Source of the DNA: CAZVTU01 sp964630295
Lineage (GTDB): Bacteria; Patescibacteriota; Minisyncoccia; Minisyncoccales; RBG-13-42-11
Assembly: GCA_964630295.1 (NCBI GenBank)
Contig: CAZVTU010000006.1
Location: 1 to 15,910, forward strand
Direction: 5' to 3'
Length of the DNA: 15,910 bases
Shown here: piece by piece, positions 1 to 6,920 of the stretch
Numbering within the stretch: position 1 is the stretch's first letter
Layout of the letters: every line of letters begins with the position of its first letter
Made by a program: the position numbers and the translations under genes
The notes under the pieces: generated by a model
Seen by the model: the letters and a program-made list of their open reading frames with translations, nothing else
The model's database searches: none
Told to the model about the DNA's origin: nothing

Positions 1-488
1 CATTTAGGACATCTCTTAATCTTCTTGAATTTTCCAACCCAAGTAATAAGTTCTTTGCATTTTCTACACTGTCTTCTTTTAGCCAAACGATGGAAAGCTT
101 CTTTTTCTGAAATATCAATTAAGATAACTTTTACGTTCTTTTCCCACTCGTACCATTCCAAAGCTTTGTCTAAAAGTCTTGTTTCCAAGTCCATTCTCGT
201 TCCGCCATCGTAAATCCAACCCCTAAAATTTCTTTTTTTCTTGAATCCTTCCAACTCATCCATCCAAAGCTTAATAACAATACATTCAGGCGCCCACTTC
301 CCTGCACTAAGAACTTTCGTCAGTTTTTTGGCCGTAAAATCGTTAGCTCTTTGGCGCCGGCGAAGAGCCTCGCCACTACTGAAATGTTCCAATCCGAATT
401 TTTCAGCCAATAAAGCAGCTTGAGTTCCTTTGCCCGAACCAGGCCGGCCGTACATAATTATTGAAATTGGTTTTCTAAAAAGTCTCAT
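1..488 (-). CDS. adk: Adenylate kinase, 3' end outside window
   Basis: Cytosolic enzyme interconverting ATP + AMP and 2 ADP. The visible 162 codons hold the P-loop GRPGSGKGTQ (residues 14-23), the AMP-binding SSGEALR (37-43), a DGGTR segment (94-98) where the family usually has DGFPR, and a LID that looks zinc-binding: C141-x2-C144 then C160, with the cut codon (TG-) probably giving the fourth Cys. The ATG at 488 was chosen because it leaves a full first beta strand before the P-loop; the next Met (residue 12) would remove it. The start lies inside the last codons of secY (14-base overlap), so translation is probably coupled. secY-adk is a classic spc-operon order. Family identity is secure; the C-terminal part cannot be seen. 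Confidence 0.93.
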   Translation of the reverse strand, partial: MRLFRKPISIIMYGRPGSGKGTQAALLAEKFGLEHFSSGEALRRRQRANDFTAKKLTKVLSAGKWAPECIVIKLWMDELEGFKKKRNFRGWIYDGGTRMDLETRLLDKALEWYEWEKNVKVILIDISEKEAFHRLAKRRQCRKCKELITWVGKFKKIKRCPK

Positions 489-1755
489 ATTCTCGCATTT
501 GAAGTTGAGCATTAATCTGACGCATGGTCTCTAAAACAACAGAGACCACAATTAATAAAGCTGTTCCTCCAATTAAAAATCTAAAAACCATCACACCGGT
601 GATACCGCCGACAATTGAAGGCATTACCGCGATTGTCCCTAAAAATAAAGCTCCAATTAAAAGAACTCTATTTAAGATGTAATACATAAAGTTAGCTGTC
701 GATTGACCCGGTCTAATCCCCGGAATAAATCCGCCCATTTTCTGTAAATTGGAAGAAATAGCTTTAGGATCAAAGGTAACGGCAGTATAAAAATAAGTAA
801 ACAAGACGACTAAAATAAAATATAATATCCCATAAACCCAGGGGTTTTGAAAAGCAGCTCCAATGTTTTGAGCAATATTTCCCATTATCCCTCCAGCCCC
901 CCCTAAGAAATTAGCAATCATTGAAGGAAAAAGCATGATTGATAAAGCAAAAATAATCGGGATAACACCGGCTGGATTAACATTCAAGGGTAAATAAGTA
1001 GAAACACCACCATACATTTTTGTTCCCCGAACTCTTTTAGCGTAAGAAACGGGGATGTTTCGTCGTCCTTCATTAATTAAAACTACTCCAGCAATAATAA
1101 TTAGAGCCATTCCAAAGAAAAGTAAATAAGAAGGGAGTTGACTGGGATCCCATTTAATAAGCATCTCCCGGATATTAACTGGGGTTCTAGCAATAATTCC
1201 CGCAAAAATTAAAAGGGAAACTCCATTACCAATCCCTTTTTCGGTAATCAACTCTCCCAACCACATTAAAAAAAGAGCACCAGCTGTAATCGTTGTGATT
1301 GAGGTTAAAAGTAAAGACGGTGATAATTGACCAATTGCTCCTTGTCTTTGAAGTAAAGACAACATCCCATAACTTTGAAGAGCAGCTAAAGGAACGGTTA
1401 ATATCCTTCCATATTGATTAAACTTTTGTCTTCCTTGTTCTCCTTCTTCCTTGTAGAGTTGTTCTAACCTAGGAAAAATCATTGTTAGAAGTTGAAGAAT
1501 AATGACAGCAGTAATATACGGGCCCAACCCCAACATAATAATTGATAAATTAGACAGAGTCCCGCCAGTAAATAAGTTTAGAAGCCCAAACATCTGAAAT
1601 TGTTCGAAAAATCTTTTTAAATTCTCAATATCCACTCCCGGAATAGGAATATTTGCCATCAATCGGAAAATAACAAAAACACCCAAGACAAAAAGGATTT
1701 TACTGCGCAAATCTTCTATCTTAAAAATCTGAATGATTTTGTCTATCCAACTCAT
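475..1755 (-). CDS. secY: Protein translocase subunit SecY
   Basis: Central pore of the SecYEG channel in the cytoplasmic membrane, which exports and inserts proteins. The 426-residue length fits the family, and the sequence is a run of hydrophobic segments consistent with ten membrane helices. Recognisable parts are the plug-region stretch FTGGTLSNLSIIMLGLGPYI (62-81), GELITEKGIGNGVSL (167-181), YGGVSTYLPLNVNPAGVIPI (248-267) and GFIPGIRPG (342-350). The start ATG overlaps the rplO stop as ATGA, and the 3' end overlaps adk by 14 bases, so all three are probably translated in coupled fashion. Distal genes of the S10-spc transcript would include this one; no separate promoter was seen. Confidence 0.98.
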   Translation of the reverse strand: MSWIDKIIQIFKIEDLRSKILFVLGVFVIFRLMANIPIPGVDIENLKRFFEQFQMFGLLNLFTGGTLSNLSIIMLGLGPYITAVIILQLLTMIFPRLEQLYKEEGEQGRQKFNQYGRILTVPLAALQSYGMLSLLQRQGAIGQLSPSLLLTSITTITAGALFLMWLGELITEKGIGNGVSLLIFAGIIARTPVNIREMLIKWDPSQLPSYLLFFGMALIIIAGVVLINEGRRNIPVSYAKRVRGTKMYGGVSTYLPLNVNPAGVIPIIFALSIMLFPSMIANFLGGAGGIMGNIAQNIGAAFQNPWVYGILYFILVVLFTYFYTAVTFDPKAISSNLQKMGGFIPGIRPGQSTANFMYYILNRVLLIGALFLGTIAVMPSIVGGITGVMVFRFLIGGTALLIVVSVVLETMRQINAQLQMREYETF

Positions 1756-2189
1756 AAAACTTTTCCACCAGCTTCTTCAATTTTTTCTTTAGCTGTTTTC
1801 GAAAGCTGGCAGTTTTCAATAGTTAGATTCTTTTTAACTTCTCCTTTACCTAAAATTTTAATTTTGGGTATTCTCCCTTTAATTTTAGAAATTATCTTTT
1901 TCTTAAGCAATATTTCAGGAGTGATTTTATCTCCCGAATTAAATTTTTTTTCCAAAGTCTCTAAATTTAAAATTCTAAATTTTGACTTTTGACTTTTTGA
2001 TTTAAATTTATACCCTCTTAATTTCGGGTACCGTTTAATGATACTTCGAATTATCGGTTCTAATCTTCTGCCGGCTCTTGATTTTTGACCTTTTATCCCC
2101 CGACCAGAATAAGTACCACGCTTTCCTCCTCGGCCAATTCTTTTTCTTTTCTTTAATTTAAGTTTTGGTCTTATTTCGTGTAGTTGCAT
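1752..2189 (-). CDS. rplO: 50S ribosomal protein uL15
   Basis: Large-subunit protein, 145 residues, close to the usual length. The N-terminal glycine- and basic-rich segment IGRGGKRGTYSGRGIKGQKS and the C-terminal AKEKIEEAGGKV are diagnostic of the family. It follows rpsE after only 4 bases, with no rpmD between them, and its TGA stop overlaps the secY start. Residues encoded by about 1971-2010 (KFKSKSQKSK) come from an A-rich heptad repeat; by comparison from memory with the Bacillus protein, this stretch is about 3 residues longer than normal between the conserved RG and NL. The family call is firm; the link between repeat and insertion is inference. Confidence 0.97.
   Translation of the reverse strand: MQLHEIRPKLKLKKRKRIGRGGKRGTYSGRGIKGQKSRAGRRLEPIIRSIIKRYPKLRGYKFKSKSQKSKFRILNLETLEKKFNSGDKITPEILLKKKIISKIKGRIPKIKILGKGEVKKNLTIENCQLSKTAKEKIEEAGGKVL
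1980..1996 (-). repeat. GTCAAAA heptad repeat inside rplO
   Basis: On the minus strand this is the same 17-base run (AAAGTCAAAAGTCAAAA) found at 15108-15124. Here it is translated, contributing to the SKSQKSK stretch of uL15, and A/T-rich repeat-like sequence (ATTTAGAATTTT) continues on its 3' side to about 1960. Confidence 0.8.
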
Positions 2190-2193
2190 ATTT

Positions 2194-2673
2194 TTATTTT
2201 TCGTCTCTAACCTTTAAACTTTTGAGTGCTTTTATAGTAGCGAAAGCATTGTTGATTTTGTTTCCCGTTCTTCCTAAAACTTTTGAGGAAATATTTTTAA
2301 TACCAGCTAAATTACAAATAACTCTTACTGTTCCTCCAGCTACCAAACCCCTTCCTTTCCGTTGAGGTTTCAAAAGTACCTCTGCTGCTCCAAATTTAGC
2401 ATAAACTTCATGTGGGATGGTTTCTTCAATAATTGGAATTTCAATTAGATTTTTTTTAGCTAACCGAGAAGCTTTCTCAACTGCTTGAGCTACATCCATT
2501 CCTTTGGCTACCCCTACCCCAACTCTACCCATCCTGTTTCCTACCACTACCAATGCCCGAAACCGAAAGCGCCTTCCACCTGCTGAAACTCTGGTTACTC
2601 TAGCTAAATCCAATAATTTAGACTCGAGCTCTTCCTTTTTTTCTTCTGATTTTAGATTTTGATTTCGAACCAT
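2194..2673 (-). CDS. rpsE: 30S ribosomal protein uS5
   Basis: Small-subunit protein near the mRNA entry and decoding centre, important for fidelity. The 159 residues contain the double-stranded-RNA-binding N-domain (VTRVSAGGRRFRFRALVVVG, about 27-46, then GRVGVGVAKGMDVAQAVEKA) and the C-domain KGRGLVAGGTVRVICNLAGI. The first 20 or so residues are a charged leader partly encoded by AATC-type heptads. It lies 19 bases after rplR and 4 bases before rplO; rpmD, normally in the latter gap, is absent. No Shine-Dalgarno site is visible before the ATG. Confidence 0.97.
   Translation of the reverse strand: MVRNQNLKSEEKKEELESKLLDLARVTRVSAGGRRFRFRALVVVGNRMGRVGVGVAKGMDVAQAVEKASRLAKKNLIEIPIIEETIPHEVYAKFGAAEVLLKPQRKGRGLVAGGTVRVICNLAGIKNISSKVLGRTGNKINNAFATIKALKSLKVRDEK
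2645..2665 (-). repeat. AATC heptad repeat at the rpsE 5' end
   Basis: Three 7-base units, AAATCAA, AATCTAA and AATCAGA, encode part of the charged leader of uS5 (NQNLKSE). Confidence 0.55.
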
Positions 2674-2692
2674 TGTAATTTATTTAGAATTT

Positions 2693-3052
2693 TTAAAATT
2701 TTAACCCTCCTTCCCTAGCCCCCTCAGCTAATGCCTTCACTCTCCCATGATATTGATAACCTCCTCTATCAAAAACAACTTTTTCAATTTTTTTCTCTAA
2801 GGCTTTTTTAGCGATTAGTTTTCCTACTTCTTTAGCTTTATAAGTTTTTTTGTCTTGAATTTTTGATTTGGGGATTTTTATCTCCAAATCACTGGCTGCT
2901 AATAAAGTTTTTCCTCTCTCATCGTCAATTAATTGAGCATAAATATGTTTTGCTGATCTAAAAACACAGAGGCGTGGTTTCTCTTTTGTTCCTGAAATTT
3001 TTGCTCTTACTTTTTTATGACGTCTTAATCTTTTTTCTTGTTTTTCTAACAT
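2693..3052 (-). CDS. rplR: 50S ribosomal protein uL18
   Basis: 5S-rRNA-binding protein of the central protuberance, 119 residues, normal length. The basic N-terminus (KRLRRHKKVRAKISGTKEKP) and the core VFRSAKHIYAQLIDDERGKTL are characteristic, as is the C-terminal FDRGGYQYHGRVKALAEGAREGGLKF. It starts 2 bases after the rplF stop. A partial GGA lies just upstream of the ATG, which is at best a weak ribosome-binding site. It works with uL5 from the same cluster to dock 5S rRNA. Confidence 0.97.
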   Translation of the reverse strand: MLEKQEKRLRRHKKVRAKISGTKEKPRLCVFRSAKHIYAQLIDDERGKTLLAASDLEIKIPKSKIQDKKTYKAKEVGKLIAKKALEKKIEKVVFDRGGYQYHGRVKALAEGAREGGLKF

Positions 3053-3054
3053 GT

Positions 3055-3600
3055 TTATCCAGTGGTACCAACCACTTTTTTACCTACTTTTCTTCTTATC
3101 TGTTCTCCAAGATATTTAATCCCTTTTCCTTTATAAGGCTCGGGGGGTTTAACTCTTTTTATTATCGCTGCCATTTGCGAAACTTTTTCTTTATCGGCTC
3201 CAGAAACTGTAATAATATTTTTATCTACAGAAATTTTTAAATCAGGAGGAATTTTCAGTTTAACTGGGTGAGTATAACCAACATACAAAATCAATTCTTC
3301 TCCTTCAACCACTGCTCTAAAACCAATTCCTTGAATTTCCAGTTTCTTTTCAAACCCAGTAGTCACCCCCTCGATCATATTAAAAAGCAAAGATCGCATT
3401 AGACCCCAGAGAGCTTTAGTTTGCTTAGTCTCTTTCTCGGGTGAAACAATAATCATCTTGTCTTTAATTTCCGTTTTAATTTCCGGTCTGATCTCTCTCT
3501 GAAGTTCACCTTTAGGACCTTTTATCCTAAGCGTATTTCCTTCTATTTTTACCTCTACACCTTCGGGTATTGGAATTGGTTTTTTACCTATTCTACTCAT
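3055..3600 (-). CDS. rplF: 50S ribosomal protein uL6
   Basis: Large-subunit protein beside the factor-binding site, contacting the sarcin-ricin region. I place the start at the ATG at 3600 (MSRIGKKPIPIPEGVEV), giving 181 residues, because the family nearly always begins this way; an in-frame TTG 4 codons upstream overlaps rpsH and is less likely. Two repeated alpha/beta domains are evident, ending in the conserved C-terminal block KPPEPYKGKGIKYLGEQIRRKVGKK. With this start the gap after rpsH is 5 bases. No Shine-Dalgarno site is visible. Confidence 0.97.
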   Translation of the reverse strand: MSRIGKKPIPIPEGVEVKIEGNTLRIKGPKGELQREIRPEIKTEIKDKMIIVSPEKETKQTKALWGLMRSLLFNMIEGVTTGFEKKLEIQGIGFRAVVEGEELILYVGYTHPVKLKIPPDLKISVDKNIITVSGADKEKVSQMAAIIKRVKPPEPYKGKGIKYLGEQIRRKVGKKVVGTTG

Positions 3601-3605
3601 AGAGT

Positions 3606-3995
3606 TTACCAAATTTCACATAATATTTCTCCTCCTAATTTTTGTTTTCTTGCTTCTTGGTCGGTCATTAACCCTTTGGAAGTCGATATTATCGCTATAC
3701 CATAACCACCTTTTACTCTCTTTATTTTCCGGTAATTAAGATAAATTCTCTGACCCGGCTTGGAAATTCTTTTTAACCCAGATATAGCCGGCATACCGTC
3801 TTGATATTTTAAAGTAATTTTAATACTTTTTTTGCTTTTTTTCCCTCTTTTTTCTAATTTTTCAATAAAACCTTTCTTTGCTAAGATTTTTGCAATTTCA
3901 TACTTTAAATTAGAAAAGGGAATTTCCACCTCTGGGGTGCCTACAGCTTGTGCATTCCTTATTTGGGTTAACATGTTAGCGATTGGATCTGTCAT
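3606..3995 (-). CDS. rpsH: 30S ribosomal protein uS8
   Basis: 16S-rRNA-binding assembly protein of the small-subunit platform, 129 residues, normal length. It begins MTDPIANMLTQIRNA, and the C-terminal signature IISTSKGLMTDQEARKQKLGGEILCEIW is diagnostic. In E. coli S8 represses the spc operon by binding mRNA near rplE; I did not find a convincing S8-site mimic here. The start follows the rpsN stop by 4 bases, and the order rplE-rpsN-rpsH-rplF is standard. Confidence 0.98.
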   Translation of the reverse strand: MTDPIANMLTQIRNAQAVGTPEVEIPFSNLKYEIAKILAKKGFIEKLEKRGKKSKKSIKITLKYQDGMPAISGLKRISKPGQRIYLNYRKIKRVKGGYGIAIISTSKGLMTDQEARKQKLGGEILCEIW

Positions 3996-3999
3996 AAAT

Positions 4000-4185
4000 T
4001 TACCACGAAGATTTTTTTATTCCGGGAATCAATCCCTGGTTTGCTAATTCTCTAAAACAAATGCGGCATAACCCAAATTTTCTCATATATCCCCTCTTTC
4101 TACCACACCGAAAACAACGTCTAACTATTCGAGTTTTAAATTTTGGCTTTTTTTTGGATTTTGCAATTTGAGCTTCGGTTGCCAT
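4000..4185 (-). CDS. rpsN: 30S ribosomal protein uS14, zinc-binding type
   Basis: Short (61-residue) form of S14 carrying a four-cysteine zinc site, C24-x2-C27 and C40-x2-C43, typical of the Cys-containing paralogue. It binds the head of the 30S subunit near 16S helix 34. The C-terminal CRICFRELANQGLIPGIKKSSW matches the family ending. It starts 1 base after the rplE stop, and the start region (AATATGGC) has no Shine-Dalgarno site. The short zinc form is the only S14 seen here. Confidence 0.97.
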   Translation of the reverse strand: MATEAQIAKSKKKPKFKTRIVRRCFRCGRKRGYMRKFGLCRICFRELANQGLIPGIKKSSW

Positions 4186-4186
4186 A

Positions 4187-4744
4187 TTATTTAATTGGAA
4201 ATCCTAACAATTTTAATAATTCTATTCCCTCCTCACGAGTTTTAGCCGTAGTTACCACAGTAATTTCTAAACCAAAAATATTTTTTGCCCGTTCCGGTAA
4301 AATCTCAGGAAAAGCAATGTGCTCTTTGATGGCAATGGTTAAATTTCCTTTTTTGTCAACGGATTTAGGATCAATTCCTTGGAAATCTCTACTTCTCGGT
4401 AGAGCTAAATGGATTAATCTTTCTAAAAAATCCATCATTTTCTTTCCTCTTAAAGTAACTTTTGCACCAATCGGCATGCCTTTCCTAATTTTAAAAGATG
4501 ATATAGATTTTTTTGCCTGAGTTAAAATTGCTCTTTGACCACAAATTAAACTAAGATTCTCAATAATGTAATCTGTCAATTTTTTTTGTTCTTCTGAGGT
4601 TTTCCCAGAGATCTCTCTACCAAAACCAGTGTTTACTACAACCTTCACAATTTTGGGAACAGCCATTTTATTTTTATAGCCAAATTTTTTTATCATCTCA
4701 GGAATTACTTCTGTATTATATTTTTCAGATAATTTAGTTATCAT
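4187..4744 (-). CDS. rplE: 50S ribosomal protein uL5
   Basis: 5S-rRNA-binding protein of the central protuberance, contacting tRNA in the P site. With the ATG at 4744 it has 185 residues and begins MITKLSEKYNTEVIPEMIKKF, aligning with family starts, and it makes an ATGA overlap with the rplX TGA stop, a common coupling arrangement. A second ATG 5 codons upstream (4759) is possible but adds a non-family MQTRN. Conserved parts include VPKIVKVVVNTGFG, GMPIGAKVTLRG and PRSRDFQGI. It is followed after 1 base by rpsN. Confidence 0.97.
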   Translation of the reverse strand: MITKLSEKYNTEVIPEMIKKFGYKNKMAVPKIVKVVVNTGFGREISGKTSEEQKKLTDYIIENLSLICGQRAILTQAKKSISSFKIRKGMPIGAKVTLRGKKMMDFLERLIHLALPRSRDFQGIDPKSVDKKGNLTIAIKEHIAFPEILPERAKNIFGLEITVVTTAKTREEGIELLKLLGFPIK

Positions 4745-5046
4745 ATTTCTTGTTTGCATTTTTTACAAATTCTTACTTTTCCTTCTTTTTCAATTTTATA
4801 GCCCACTCTCGTAGCCTTCCCGCATTTTGAACAAATTAATTTCACATTAGAAACAGGAATGGGACCAGGCATAGTAACAATCTGTCCTTTTTCTCCCGAT
4901 TTTTTTGGTCGTTGATGTTTTTTTCTTAAATTCACCCCTTCTACTAAAAGACGGTTCTCTTTTGGAAGAGCTTCTAAAACTTTACCACGTTTTCCTCGAT
5001 CTTTTCCAGATATTATTAAAACTGTATCTCCTTTTCGAATTTTCAT
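4741..5046 (-). CDS. rplX: 50S ribosomal protein uL24 with a Cys4 motif
   Basis: Assembly-initiating large-subunit protein that binds the 5' end of 23S rRNA and lies near the tunnel exit. The 101 residues show the KOW motif at the start (KIRKGDTVLIISGKDRGKRGKV), then GVNLRKKHQRPK. The C-terminal half carries C72-x2-C75 and C94-x2-C97, a zinc-ribbon-like arrangement present in some bacterial L24 proteins and lost in others. The gene starts 1 base after the rplN stop and ends in a TGA that overlaps the rplE start. Confidence 0.97.
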   Translation of the reverse strand: MKIRKGDTVLIISGKDRGKRGKVLEALPKENRLLVEGVNLRKKHQRPKKSGEKGQIVTMPGPIPVSNVKLICSKCGKATRVGYKIEKEGKVRICKKCKQEI

Positions 5047-5047
5047 T

Positions 5048-5419
5048 TTAAATGATTTCTTCAGCTAAATTAGCAATTTTATCGAAACCTTTCTCTTTTA
5101 TCTCTTTGGGGACCGGCCCTAAAATTCGGCTTCCTTTCGGATCTTTTGATTTTCCCTCTAAAATCACAGCAGCATTCTCATCAAAACGAATATAACTTCC
5201 ATCGGGTCTCTTAAAATTATTTCTTTGACGAATAATCACTGCTCGAACAACATCATGCTTTTTAACAATTCTCCTTGGCTCTGCTTCTTTTACTGTTGCA
5301 ACAATTACATCACCAATTTGAGCATAACGGCGACGAGTTCCACCTAATACCCGAAAACACTGAATAATTTTAGCTCCAGTATTATCAGCTACTTTTAACA
5401 TTGTCCGTGGCTGAATCAT
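5048..5419 (-). CDS. rplN: 50S ribosomal protein uL14
   Basis: Large-subunit protein at the intersubunit face, forming bridges with 16S rRNA. It has 123 residues, normal size. The beginning MIQPRTMLKVADNTGAKIIQCFRVLGG and the interior IRFDENAAVIL...PKGSRILGPVPKEI are diagnostic. Its ATG overlaps the rpsQ TGA stop as ATGA, so translation is probably coupled. The sequence just upstream is A-rich with no Shine-Dalgarno site. Confidence 0.98.
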   Translation of the reverse strand: MIQPRTMLKVADNTGAKIIQCFRVLGGTRRRYAQIGDVIVATVKEAEPRRIVKKHDVVRAVIIRQRNNFKRPDGSYIRFDENAAVILEGKSKDPKGSRILGPVPKEIKEKGFDKIANLAEEII

Positions 5420-5649
5420 ATTTTTTTAATTACTTTCCATTTTTTTTCTTTGGAAATAGGTCGACATTCTTCAATTATTACTCTATCCCCAACTTTATAT
5501 TCACCCTCTTTCACATGGGCTTTGTATTTTTTATGGACTTTGTATCTTCTTTTATATTTTGGATGCTCTTTAATCCTTTCCACTTCGACCACCACTGTCT
5601 TTTGCATTTTGTCCGATAAAATTTTTCCGATTAGTTGACGTTTAGGCAT
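5416..5649 (-). CDS. rpsQ: 30S ribosomal protein uS17
   Basis: Primary 16S-rRNA-binding protein, 77 residues, with an OB fold. Family hallmarks are LIGKILSDKMQKTVVVEVER near the start and EYKVGDRVIIEECRPISKEKKW near the end. The start lies 2 bases after the rpmC stop, and the TGA stop overlaps the rplN start by 4 bases. The trio rpmC-rpsQ-rplN is the normal S10-to-spc junction; no promoter or terminator was seen between them, so S10 and spc look like one transcript. Confidence 0.97.
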   Translation of the reverse strand: MPKRQLIGKILSDKMQKTVVVEVERIKEHPKYKRRYKVHKKYKAHVKEGEYKVGDRVIIEECRPISKEKKWKVIKKI

Positions 5650-5651
5650 AT

Positions 5652-5840
5652 CTAAAATTGTTTTTCTTTTAATAATGTAAGAATTTGGGCAATTTCTTTT
5701 TTTACCGTTCGAACTTCTTTAACGTTTTTTACTTTCCCAGCTGATAAATCGAAACGAAGCTGTCTCAATCTTTCGCGGTTATCAATTAAAATTTTTTGCA
5801 ATTCCTCTTTAGACTTTTTTCTTAATTCAGCGATTTTCAT
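5652..5840 (-). CDS. rpmC: 50S ribosomal protein uL29
   Basis: Small two-helix protein near the peptide exit tunnel, beside uL23. The 62 residues are of standard length and show MKIAELRKKSKEELQKILID followed by RERLRQLRFDLSAGKVKNV and a lysine-rich C-terminal helix. It is 9 bases after rplP and 2 bases before rpsQ. Unlike uL22 and uL23 in this cluster, it has no extension. Confidence 0.96.
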   Translation of the reverse strand: MKIAELRKKSKEELQKILIDNRERLRQLRFDLSAGKVKNVKEVRTVKKEIAQILTLLKEKQF

Positions 5841-5849
5841 AAATAATTC

Positions 5850-6263
5850 TTATATCCGGGAAATAAACCTTGTTTTAATTGGTAATTTATCGGCTGCTTT
5901 TTTTAAAGCTTCTTGGGCAATTTCTTTTTTTATTCCATCTAATTCAAAAATAATTCGGCCAGGTTTTATAGGAAAAACATAATGGTCTACCGATCCCTTT
6001 CCTCCCCCCATGGGAACTTCTGTTCCCTTTTTTGTCACTGGTTTATCAGGAAAAATTCTTACCCAAAGCTTACCTCCCTTCTTAAGGTATCGAATAATGG
6101 CCCTTCGAGCAGCTTCTAATTGACGAGCTGAAATCCAGCAAGTTTCTAAACTCATTAAACCGAAAGAGCCAAAAGAAATTTCCTTACCCCGAAAAGCCTT
6201 TCCTTTTGATCTTCCCTTTCGCCATTTTCGATGTTTAACTTTTCTGGGCATTAAAATAGCCAT
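5850..6263 (-). CDS. rplP: 50S ribosomal protein uL16
   Basis: Large-subunit protein near the A site and factor-binding region that helps position tRNA. The 137-residue length is normal. Diagnostic segments are FGSFGLMSLETCWISARQLE (31-50), AARRAIIRYLKKGGKLWVRIFPDKPVTKKG and VPMGGGKGSVDHYV. Two starts are possible: ATG at 6263 (MAILMPRK) and ATG at 6251 (MPRKVKHRK). The first sits in the context TACTATGGC that recurs before other genes here; the second resembles family starts slightly better. The gap after rpsC is 5 bases. Confidence 0.97.
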   Translation of the reverse strand: MAILMPRKVKHRKWRKGRSKGKAFRGKEISFGSFGLMSLETCWISARQLEAARRAIIRYLKKGGKLWVRIFPDKPVTKKGTEVPMGGGKGSVDHYVFPIKPGRIIFELDGIKKEIAQEALKKAADKLPIKTRFISRI

Positions 6264-6268
6264 AGTAA

Positions 6269-6916
6269 TTAGTCGAATTTTTCACCTTTATATATCCAAA
6301 CTTTTACTCCAATTGTACCATAGGTACAATATGCACGGCTCTCTGCGTAATCGATGTCAGCTCTTAAGGTCTGCCGAGGTAATCTTCCTTTTTTAAGCCA
6401 TTCTCTTCTCGCAATTTCTGCTCCCCCTAATCTTCCTGAAACTTCCACCCGTGCTCCTTTGTTTGTTTTTACCGCCATAATTTTTTCTAAGGCTTGTTTT
6501 AAAACCCTTCGATGAGGGATTCTTTTTTCAATTTGTTGAGCTATCCATTGACTGGCTAAGGAAGCGGAAGACCATGGGTCTTTTATTTCTTTAATTTCAA
6601 TCTTAATTTCTCTCTTTCCATTTTTAGTTGAGGGAACGACGGTCATCAATTGTTTTTTTAATTCCTCTACCCCACCCCCTCCTCTTCCAATAATTAAACC
6701 AGGTCTCGCACTAGAAATGATAATAATAATTTTTCCTGGAAAACGCTCAATTTCAATTTTTTCTACTCCTAATTTCCCTATTTTCTTTTTAATAAATTCG
6801 CGAATTTTAAAATCCTCCTCAAGATATTGGGCTATTTTTTTCTTATCTAACCAACGAGAATTCCAATTTTCTAATCTTTTTATCCTATATATTTTAGGGT
6901 GAACTTTATGGGCCAT
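6269..6916 (-). CDS. rpsC: 30S ribosomal protein uS3
   Basis: Protein of the 30S head at the mRNA entry channel. I start it at the ATG at 6916 (MAHKVHPKIYR), giving 215 residues, because family members begin almost exactly this way and because this leaves a 4-base gap after rplV. An upstream in-frame ATG at 6964 would add 16 residues and overlap rplV by 44 bases. A type II KH domain is visible with the loop IIGRGGGG (about 75-82), followed by the C-terminal domain with RLGGAEIARREWLKKGRLPRQ and DYAESRAYCTYGTIGVKVWIYKGE. Confidence 0.97.
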   Translation of the reverse strand: MAHKVHPKIYRIKRLENWNSRWLDKKKIAQYLEEDFKIREFIKKKIGKLGVEKIEIERFPGKIIIIISSARPGLIIGRGGGGVEELKKQLMTVVPSTKNGKREIKIEIKEIKDPWSSASLASQWIAQQIEKRIPHRRVLKQALEKIMAVKTNKGARVEVSGRLGGAEIARREWLKKGRLPRQTLRADIDYAESRAYCTYGTIGVKVWIYKGEKFD

Positions 6917-6920
6917 ATTA

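Noticed and set aside
25..423. Two plus-strand open frames at the left edge
   Set aside because: Both are antisense to the adk fragment, whose P-loop and Cys motifs are clear.
475..1755. Alternative genetic code with UGA as an amino acid
   Set aside because: UGA ends rpsQ, rplX and rplO exactly where the families end, and no in-frame UGA is needed in any gene here.
4745..4759. An upstream start for rplE adding MQTRN
   Set aside because: The ATG at 4744 matches family starts and forms an ATGA overlap with the rplX stop, so it is preferred, though the other cannot be excluded.
4741..5046. A separate zinc-ribbon gene fused to rplX
   Set aside because: The total length of 101 residues is normal for uL24 and the Cys4 motif is known in some members, so no fusion is needed.
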